Shown in pieces: positions 1 to 4,647 of a stretch of DNA of 5,404 bases; position 1 is the first letter of the stretch, and each line of letters starts with the position of its first letter. Source of the DNA: Frankiaceae bacterium. Its GTDB lineage: Bacteria; Actinomycetota; Actinomycetes; JAFAQI01. Location of the stretch: positions 1 through 5,404 of the forward strand of contig JAVEEE010000165.1 in NCBI GenBank assembly GCA_030840615.1. Direction: 5' to 3'. A program made the position numbers and the translations under genes. The notes below the pieces were generated by a model. The model saw only the letters and a program-made list of their open reading frames with translations. It had not been told where the DNA came from and did no database searches.

Positions 1-1526
1 AACAGCCGCCAGTCCTGGAGGAAGCGCAGCTTCTCGGGGATGCCCAGCAGCAGGGCCGCACCGAGCAGGGAACCGGCCACCGTGCCCATCCCGCCGAGCA
101 CAACCGCTGCGAGCAGCAAAGCGGAGGCGATGAACTGATAGGCGTTGGGCTCGACCGCGCCGCCGATGTGCGCGTTGACGGTGCCCGCGGTGCCCGCGAG
201 GGTCGCGCCGATGCCAAAGGCCAGCAGCTTGAGCGCCACTGTGTTGATGCCCATGGCCCGCGCGGCCAGCTCGTCCTCTCTGATGGCTACCCAGGCACGG
301 CCGATGCGGCTGTCGTTGAGCCGGGCGAAGGTGAGCATGACGAGAGCGATCAGCACGATGTCGAGGAAGTAGTAGTTGCTCTGGTAGGGCAACAGGACGC
401 CGAACGCCGTATGTGGTTTGCCGAAGTCGTAGCCCCCGGGAAGCACGAGGTCCGGAATGCCGGAGATGCCGTTCGGCCCCTGAGTCAGCCCGGTCCAGTT
501 GATCGCGACGATGCGGAAGATCTCGCCGAAGCCGAGCGTCACGATCGCGAGGTAGTCACCCCGCAACCGCAAGGTCGGCGCGCCGACGAGCACTCCGAAG
601 AAGGCTGCCGCGAGGGCACCCAACGGGATCACCAGGATGAACGGCACGTGCACGTGCACGGTTGTGAAGATCGCATTGGACAAGAGCGCGGAGACGTAGC
701 CGCCGATGCCGAAGAACGCGATGTAGCCGAGGTCAAGCAGACCGGCAAGTCCGACGACGACGTTTAGTCCGATTGCTGCGGCGGCGAGCACGCCGATCCG
801 CGCGCCGACCGCCATCCAGACGGCGTTGCCGTCCTGGGTGAACGGGAAGGCGACCGCCGCCGCCAAGCTGAGCAGGTAGCCGAAGTAACGGAAACGGTCG
901 AACGCGGTGCTGAACGCCTGCGTGACGCCGAACGCGCCGAGGGCGGCCGCGAGCGCACCAACGAAGACAGCGAAGGCGAGGAACTGCTTCTCGTCCTCGA
1001 TGCCGAGCCCGATCACAACGGCCGCCAGGAGTGCGCCGATCACGACCACGACGAACGCGAGATCCACGAGCGCAGGGAAGGCGGGCAGCTGCAGACGTTC
1101 CGTCACCGGGACGGTGTCGGCCGCCGCCACCAGCAGCAGCGATCCGATCAGCGTGACCCAGACGCCGATGCCTACGGCGCCACCCCCGCCGCCGGACTTC
1201 CAGATCTTGTAGAGCAGGAACAGGGTGATGATCAGCGAGCAGACGCCGGCAGCCATGGCCGCGCGGCGCCGTCCTTTGAGCGGTGTCACCCCCGCCACCG
1301 CCAGGATGGCCAGCAGCAGCACGTAGAGACGAGGGCCGCCTAGGCCGGCGGTGCTGAGGTTGCCGGCGATCGGCGTCGTGAAGCCGACACCACTGCGCGT
1401 CCAGGGCAGGAAGCCTCCGACAGCGACCACGACGGCCGCACCGAGCAGCAACCACCTGCCGCTCGCGCCGATGAGGTTCTGCAGCCGGGTGCGAGCCTCG
1501 TGGACAGTGCGCTGGACGGGGTTCAT
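1..1526 (-). CDS. livM: Branched-chain amino-acid ABC transporter permease LivM, 3' end cut by the window edge
   Basis: This is one of two membrane subunits of a LIV-type ABC importer, pairing with LivH to move leucine, isoleucine, valine or related compounds across the membrane. The frame is open from the ATG at 1526 to the left edge, giving at least 508 residues. The canonical domain starts near residue 250: GLNVVVGLAGLLDLGYIAFF at 253-272 matches the LivM signature. AIREDELAARAMGIN at 414-428 is the cytoplasmic loop that contacts the ATPases. Residues 1 to about 245 are an extension with roughly six hydrophobic segments (near 25-41, 67-82, 91-107, 118-136, 152-174, 181-200) and a glycine run at 112-116. 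Proteobacterial LivM is shorter; long forms are known in actinobacteria. The start overlaps the livH stop as ATGA, so translation is probably coupled. No in-frame start lies between the upstream GGAGG (1540-1544) and this ATG. Family assignment is secure; the exact substrate is not. Confidence 0.95.
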   Translation of the reverse strand, partial: MNPVQRTVHEARTRLQNLIGASGRWLLLGAAVVVAVGGFLPWTRSGVGFTTPIAGNLSTAGLGGPRLYVLLLAILAVAGVTPLKGRRRAAMAAGVCSLIITLFLLYKIWKSGGGGGAVGIGVWVTLIGSLLLVAAADTVPVTERLQLPAFPALVDLAFVVVVIGALLAAVVIGLGIEDEKQFLAFAVFVGALAAALGAFGVTQAFSTAFDRFRYFGYLLSLAAAVAFPFTQDGNAVWMAVGARIGVLAAAAIGLNVVVGLAGLLDLGYIAFFGIGGYVSALLSNAIFTTVHVHVPFILVIPLGALAAAFFGVLVGAPTLRLRGDYLAIVTLGFGEIFRIVAINWTGLTQGPNGISGIPDLVLPGGYDFGKPHTAFGVLLPYQSNYYFLDIVLIALVMLTFARLNDSRIGRAWVAIREDELAARAMGINTVALKLLAFGIGATLAGTAGTVNAHIGGAVEPNAYQFIASALLLAAVVLGGMGTVAGSLLGAALLLGIPEKLRFLQDWRL

Positions 1527-1544
1527 GCGCGCGCTGCCACCTCC
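1523..1544 (-). promoter_or_regulatory. livH-livM translational coupling site (ATGA overlap with a distant Shine-Dalgarno)
   Basis: On the minus strand the livM ATG (1526-1524) shares bases with the livH TGA (1525-1523). The nearest strong ribosome-binding sequence is GAGGAGG, with its GGAGG core at 1540-1544, inside the last codons of livH. The gap to the ATG is 13 bases, longer than the usual 5-9. This favours re-initiation by ribosomes finishing livH over independent loading. Confidence 0.6.
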
Positions 1545-2437
1545 TCGCCGAACAGCCCGTTCGGCTTGAAGACGAGCACGAGGATGAGGACGACGAAGGC
1601 CCACAGGTCCTTGTAGCCGGAACCGTGCGGCAGGTACTGCGTCGCCATGACCTCCACGATGCCGATGATGAACCCGCCGGCGACACAGCCGGTGATGTTG
1701 CCGATGCCGCCCAGCACCGCGGCAGTGAAGGCCTTGAGGCCGGCGGTGAAGCCGTCGTCGAACCGGACGGTTCCGAGCCGCGCCCCCTGCAGGACACCCG
1801 CCACGGCTGCGAGCACCGCGCCCAGCGCGAACGTCGTGACGATGACCCGGTTGGTGTCGACGCCCATCAGCTGAGCGGTGTCAGGGTCCTGCGCGGTCGC
1901 CCGCATGGCCCGCCCCGTCCGAGACCGCAGGACGAACGCCTGCAGCGCGATCATCAGGGCGATCGCCACCGCCACCACGGACACGGAGGCCCACGTGATC
2001 CGAACGCCGCCGACCGTGAAGAAACCGTCGGGGAGCAGGGAGGGGAACGGCAGCGGCTTCTTCGCTCCGGGGTACTTGAGCCGCACGCCCTCTTCGATGA
2101 TCGCCGAGACGCCGATGGCCGTGATCAGGGGGGCTAATCGAGGTGCGTTGCGGAGCGGGCGGTAGGCGAACCGCTCCATGATGACTGCAGCCGCGACGGA
2201 CCAGATGATCCCGACGATGAGGCAGATCGGCAGCGCGATGAGGATGTGGTCCTGCATGCCGGTCGGCATGTGGTTGTAGACGAGCAGCCCGCCGAACGCA
2301 CCCAGCATGAAGATGTCGCCGTGGGCGAAGTTGATCAGCTGAATGATGCCGTAGACCATCGTGTAGCCCAAGGCGATCAGGCCGTACGTCGCGCCGAGCA
2401 CGACGCCGTTCGACAGTTGCTGCAGGAACTGCGTCAC
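1523..2437 (-). CDS. livH: Branched-chain amino-acid ABC transporter permease LivH
   Basis: This is the second membrane subunit of the LIV-type importer, partner of LivM. It has 304 residues, the usual family length (about 290-310). The N-terminus carries the family hallmark: GVVLGATYGLIALGYTMVYG at 11-30, followed by INFAHGD at 35-41. Hydrophobic segments follow near 66-86, 104-118, 150-170, 198-216, 246-263 and 277-291. The ATPase-contact loop is at about 176-195 (RAMRATAQDPDTAQLMGVD). The C-terminal KPNGLFGEE at 291-299 is also typical. The start is a GTG at 2437, chosen because the family's N-terminal FLQQLSNG begins there and GGAGG lies upstream at 2442-2446, though only 4 bases away. 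The gene lies 68 bases after livK, across a strong hairpin, and overlaps livM by 4 bases. Nothing in the sequence suggests damage. Confidence 0.97.
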   Translation of the reverse strand: MTQFLQQLSNGVVLGATYGLIALGYTMVYGIIQLINFAHGDIFMLGAFGGLLVYNHMPTGMQDHILIALPICLIVGIIWSVAAAVIMERFAYRPLRNAPRLAPLITAIGVSAIIEEGVRLKYPGAKKPLPFPSLLPDGFFTVGGVRITWASVSVVAVAIALMIALQAFVLRSRTGRAMRATAQDPDTAQLMGVDTNRVIVTTFALGAVLAAVAGVLQGARLGTVRFDDGFTAGLKAFTAAVLGGIGNITGCVAGGFIIGIVEVMATQYLPHGSGYKDLWAFVVLILVLVFKPNGLFGEEVAARA

Positions 2438-2450
2438 GGGACCTCCACGC

Positions 2451-2481
2451 GGAGAGGGGCGGGTGAGACCCGCCCCTCTCC
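2451..2481 (-). terminator. Strong hairpin between livK and livH (intercistronic stabiliser or leaky terminator)
   Basis: A perfect 14-bp inverted repeat (2451-2464 with 2468-2481) closes a 3-base loop and is almost all G-C. It begins 24 bases after the livK stop and ends 4 bases before the livH Shine-Dalgarno sequence at 2442-2446. No T-run follows on the minus strand, so it is not a textbook intrinsic terminator. In high-GC actinobacteria such hairpins can still stop part of the transcripts, or protect the 3' end of the upstream message. Either effect would give more binding protein than permease, as such importers need. Confidence 0.65.
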
Positions 2482-2505
2482 TGCGCGACTAGGTACGAGT
2501 GCCGA

Positions 2506-3723
2506 TCAGAAAGTGTCGGTCTTGACCGGCGCCCAGGCGCCGCTCGTGACCTTGTAGACCGTCAACACCCGGTTCGTCGTGTCGCCGTACTTGTCGAAGG
2601 ACACGTGCCCGGTCACACCCTCCATGTCCGTCTGACCAACCGCAGCCACGATCGCCTGACGAGCAGCAGCGTCGATCGAGGTCTTGCCGGACAGCGCCGT
2701 TGCCATCGCCTGGATGATCACGTTGGCAGCGTCGTAGGAGTAGGCGCCGTACGCGGAGAAGTCCTCCTTGTAGCCGGCCGCCTTGTAGTCCTGAACGAAC
2801 TTCTTGGCCGAGGCGAGCGCGGCCGTAGGAGCACCGACAGACGTGGCCAGGTCGCCGTTCGACTTCGCGCCGGCAAGCTGGATGAACGTCGGGTCGTAGA
2901 TGCCGTCGCCGCCCATCAGAGGCACGTCGAGGCCGGAAGCCTTCATCTGCTTGGAGAGCGGGCCGGCCTCCGGGTACTCGCCGCCGTAGTAGACAGCGCC
3001 CGGGTTGGTCGGCTTGATCTTGCTGATGACGCCACTGAAGTCCTTGTCACCAGGGTTGATCGTCTGGTGGGACGTGACCTGCCCACCCTCCTTCTTGAAC
3101 TCCTTCTCGAACTGAGCGGTAAGGCCGGCGCCGTAGGTCTTCTGGTCGTTGACCGTGGCCACCTTGTGGACGCCCGACGTGTAGAGGTACTTCGCGGCGA
3201 ACGGGCCCTGGATCGCGTCAGTCGTGGAGACCCGGAAGTACGACGCGTAGGGGCGGGTCTTGTTGCCGCTGGCGTAGTCCGGACCCTGCGTCAGCTCGAC
3301 GCCCGTGTTGGCCGGCGAGATCATGACGATGTTCTGGTCGTTGTATGCCTTCTGCTCCTGCTGAGCAACGCTGGAGTTGAGTGTGCCGACGATGCCGACG
3401 AGGTTGCTGATGCTGGACAGCCGGGCCGCGACCTGACCACCAACGTTGGCGTCGGCCTGGTCGTCCTCGGGCTGGAACTTGATCGTCCATCCCTTGACGG
3501 TGCCTGCGGCGTTGGCCTGCTTGACGGCGAGGTCGACGCTGTTCTTCATGCCGAGTCCAAGAGCGGACAGCGGGCCGGTGAGGGGCGCGGACATCCCGAT
3601 GATGACGGTGTGTGCCCCGCCTCCGCTTGTTCCTCCGCTGCTCTTGTTGCTGCCGCAGCCCGCAATGACGATCGCACCTACGACGACCGGCATGGCGACG
3701 CGGACGAGATTACGGTGTCGCAC
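2506..3723 (-). CDS. livK: Branched-chain amino-acid ABC transporter substrate-binding lipoprotein
   Basis: This is the extracytoplasmic receptor that captures the amino acid and delivers it to LivH/LivM. It has 405 residues. Residues 1-22 are a lipoprotein signal peptide: basic MRHRNLVR, a hydrophobic stretch, then the lipobox IAGC with Cys23 as the lipidated residue. A Ser/Gly-rich linker at 24-36 follows. The mature part is a type I periplasmic-binding fold of the Leu/Ile/Val class. It opens with HTVIIGMSAPLTGPLSALG (38-56). GTLNSSVA (113-120) and SPANTG (136-141) correspond to ligand-binding loops of the family, and YFRVSTTD (162-169) and GDGIYDPTF (272-280) are typical. The GTG start is fixed by an ideal ribosome-binding site and the signal peptide. 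It is the first gene of the importer cluster and lies 145 bases after pdtaR on the same strand. The ligand could also be an amide or another small amino acid; the class binds diverse compounds. Confidence 0.95.
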   Translation of the reverse strand: MRHRNLVRVAMPVVVGAIVIAGCGSNKSSGGTSGGGAHTVIIGMSAPLTGPLSALGLGMKNSVDLAVKQANAAGTVKGWTIKFQPEDDQADANVGGQVAARLSSISNLVGIVGTLNSSVAQQEQKAYNDQNIVMISPANTGVELTQGPDYASGNKTRPYASYFRVSTTDAIQGPFAAKYLYTSGVHKVATVNDQKTYGAGLTAQFEKEFKKEGGQVTSHQTINPGDKDFSGVISKIKPTNPGAVYYGGEYPEAGPLSKQMKASGLDVPLMGGDGIYDPTFIQLAGAKSNGDLATSVGAPTAALASAKKFVQDYKAAGYKEDFSAYGAYSYDAANVIIQAMATALSGKTSIDAAARQAIVAAVGQTDMEGVTGHVSFDKYGDTTNRVLTVYKVTSGAWAPVKTDTF

Positions 3724-3729
3724 GCCTAG

Positions 3730-3737
3730 CTCCTCCC
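3730..3737 (-). promoter_or_regulatory. Ribosome-binding site of livK
   Basis: GGGAGGAG on the minus strand lies 6 bases before the GTG at 3723. It is the best Shine-Dalgarno match in the window and decides the livK start. Confidence 0.85.
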
Positions 3738-3749
3738 GCTTTGACTTAA

Positions 3750-3775
3750 CCGGCCTCGCAGCCGGGACGCCCGGC
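3750..3775 (-). promoter_or_regulatory. Two overlapping, mutually exclusive hairpins in the livK leader
   Basis: On the minus strand GCCGGG (3775-3770) can pair with CCCGGC (3766-3761) across a 3-base loop. The same middle arm (3765-3761) can instead pair with GCCGG (3754-3750) across the six-base loop TGCGAG. Only one can form at a time. They lie between the pdtaR stop and the livK ribosome-binding site, so they could end the pdtaR transcript or act as a leader switch for livK. There is no T-run after either. The hexaloop has G at position 4 but lacks the A at position 1 expected of ANTAR target hairpins. In G/C-rich DNA, short complementarity also arises by chance. Confidence 0.4.
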
Positions 3776-3796
3776 GTGCTTGTGCCGAGCGAGGGA

Positions 3797-3826
3797 AACC
3801 TAGCGCCTTTCCCGCCGTTAGGAGAA
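3797..3826 (-). promoter_or_regulatory. Candidate livK promoter
   Basis: On the minus strand TAGGTT (3802-3797) fits the actinobacterial -10 pattern TANNNT. TTCTCC (3826-3821) is a weak -35 with an 18-base spacer. Transcription would start near 3790, giving a leader of roughly 65 bases that contains the alternative hairpins. This rests on weak matches only; livK could also be read through from pdtaR. Confidence 0.3.
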
Positions 3827-3868
3827 CCACTGTTGCCGTGTCGTGATCAAGCCTGGTTGACCGGCGGG

Positions 3869-4456
3869 TCAGACCGCAGGCGAGTCGGTGCCGGCGAGAA
3901 CACCGTCCGCGACCGCGCGCATGGAGGTCCGGCGGTCCATCGAGGCCTTCTGGATCCAGCGAAATGCCTCGGGCTCCGACATGTTGTGCTCGGTCTGGAG
4001 ACGGCTCTTGGCACGGTCGACGATCTTGCGGGTCTCGAGTCGTTCCTGAAGATCGCCGACCTCGGCTTCGAGCGCGGCGATCTGCGTGTGGCGGCTGACG
4101 GCGACCTCGATCGTGGGCAGCAGGTCGCTCTTGGCGAACGGTTTGACCAGATAGGCCATCGCTCCTGCATCGACCGCCCGCTCGACGAGCTCGCGCTGGG
4201 AGAACGCCGTGAGCATCACGACCGGCGCGATCCGATTGGCGACGATCTGCTCAGCGGCCGAGATGCCGTCGAGGACCGGCATCTTGACGTCGAGGATCAC
4301 GAGGTCGGGGCGGAGCTCTTCGGCGAGGCGGACGGCCTGCTCCCCGTCGGCGGCCTCGCCGACGACGTCGTAGCCCTCTTCCTCGAGCATCTCTTTGAGG
4401 TCGAGGCGGATGAGCGCCTCGTCCTCAGCGATGAGGACGCGCCGTTGCGTCGCCAC
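3869..4456 (-). CDS. pdtaR: ANTAR-domain two-component response regulator, PdtaR type
   Basis: This is a cytoplasmic response regulator that, once phosphorylated, binds RNA hairpins through its ANTAR domain and acts as an antiterminator. The chosen form has 195 residues, close to Mycobacterium PdtaR (Rv1626). The receiver domain is at 6-120: acidic pocket Glu11/Asp12, phospho-acceptor Asp56 in VILDVKMP, switch Thr83 in LTAF, and Lys105 in the VKPF motif. A coiled-coil helix (about 125-145) leads into the ANTAR domain (about 139-187), with RLETRKIVDRAKSRLQ, then AFRWIQKASMDRRTSM at 164-179. All expected phosphorylation residues are present. The frame extends upstream to 4642, but that part runs antisense through the tRNA. 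The GTG at 4456 places RRVLIAEDE just after the start, as in relatives. No Shine-Dalgarno is present and a -10 hexamer sits 8 bases upstream, so the mRNA is probably leaderless. The partner kinase (PdtaS in mycobacteria) is not in the window. Confidence 0.93.
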   Translation of the reverse strand: MATQRRVLIAEDEALIRLDLKEMLEEEGYDVVGEAADGEQAVRLAEELRPDLVILDVKMPVLDGISAAEQIVANRIAPVVMLTAFSQRELVERAVDAGAMAYLVKPFAKSDLLPTIEVAVSRHTQIAALEAEVGDLQERLETRKIVDRAKSRLQTEHNMSEPEAFRWIQKASMDRRTSMRAVADGVLAGTDSPAV

Positions 4457-4464
4457 GGTCGCGA

Positions 4465-4470
4465 AGCCTA
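4465..4470 (-). promoter_or_regulatory. Candidate -10 element of pdtaR (leaderless start)
   Basis: TAGGCT on the minus strand fits TANNNT and ends 8 bases before the pdtaR GTG, so transcription would begin at or next to the start codon. There is no good -35 and no ribosome-binding site, both compatible with a leaderless actinobacterial gene. Confidence 0.4.
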
Positions 4471-4499
4471 GCGAGCACACCGACTGTGGAGGTACGTCG

Positions 4500-4507
4500 G
4501 ATACTTT
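4500..4507 (+). promoter_or_regulatory. Candidate -10 element of the tRNA-Leu gene
   Basis: The plus-strand stretch GATACTTT contains TACTTT (4502-4507), which fits TANNNT and lies 17 bases before the mature tRNA 5' end. No convincing -35 is visible; the bases around 4479-4485 share only GAC with the consensus. Confidence 0.3.
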
Positions 4508-4524
4508 TGAGCAACGTCCAGCAG

Positions 4525-4607
4525 GCCGGGATGACGGAACGGTAGACGTGGAGGTCTCAAAAACCTCTGTCCGAAAGGGCGTGCGGGTTCGAGTCCCGCT
4601 CCCGGCA
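4525..4607 (+). tRNA. tRNA-Leu (anticodon CAA, reads UUG)
   Basis: The full cloverleaf can be drawn by eye. The acceptor stem GCCGGGA (4525-4531) pairs with TCCCGGC (4600-4606), with discriminator A at 4607. The D stem is ACG/CGT. The anticodon stem GAGGT (4551-4555) pairs with ACCTC (4563-4567) around the loop CTCAAAA, placing the anticodon CAA at 4558-4560. The long variable arm (4568-4582) has a 4-bp stem and a GAAA tetraloop, marking a class II tRNA. The T arm is GCGGG-TTCGAGT-CCCGC. The loop, variable arm and discriminator A fit leucine. The 3' CCA is not encoded (CAA follows). The gene has no intron. It is divergent from pdtaR. Confidence 0.97.
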
Positions 4608-4630
4608 CAATCCACGAAATTGTCGGACGT

Positions 4631-4644
4631 CGATGCGAGCATCG
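4631..4644. repeat. Short perfect inverted repeat between tRNA-Leu and the HTH/LAGLIDADG gene
   Basis: CGATGC (4631-4636) and GCATCG (4639-4644) are perfect reverse complements separated by GA. The repeat sits just upstream of the ATG at 4648 and covers another in-frame ATG at 4633. Its near-palindromic form suits a dimeric DNA-binding protein better than an RNA terminator, and no T-run follows. A 6-bp match can be chance. Confidence 0.4.
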
Positions 4645-4647
4645 GGT

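Noticed and set aside
646..660. Short CGTGCA tandem repeat
   Set aside because: It simply encodes the alternating His-Val stretch of LivM (residues 290-294).
168..767. Plus-strand 199-residue frame opposite livM
   Set aside because: A low-complexity Asp/Glu/Arg/Gly composition typical of an antisense frame over a membrane-protein gene.
733..1797. Minus-strand 354-residue frame overlapping livM and livH out of phase
   Set aside because: It is very rich in Arg, Ser and Gly with no domain, and overlaps two secure genes in another frame.
2605..3729. Plus-strand 374-residue frame opposite livK
   Set aside because: A shadow of high-GC codon bias. It is rich in Val/Leu/Arg/Asp with no recognisable domain, and livK on the other strand is certain.
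3446..4471. Plus-strand 341-residue frame opposite the livK start and pdtaR
   Set aside because: It spans two well-supported genes and their gap on the other strand. Its composition is that of an antisense frame.
4608..4622. CAAT...ATTG inverted repeat after the tRNA as a terminator
   Set aside because: The stem is only four base pairs with a seven-base loop and no T-run, too weak to call.
4457..4642. Upstream extension of the pdtaR frame by 62 residues
   Set aside because: It runs antisense through the tRNA gene and has no counterpart in PdtaR relatives; the GTG at 4456 fits the family.
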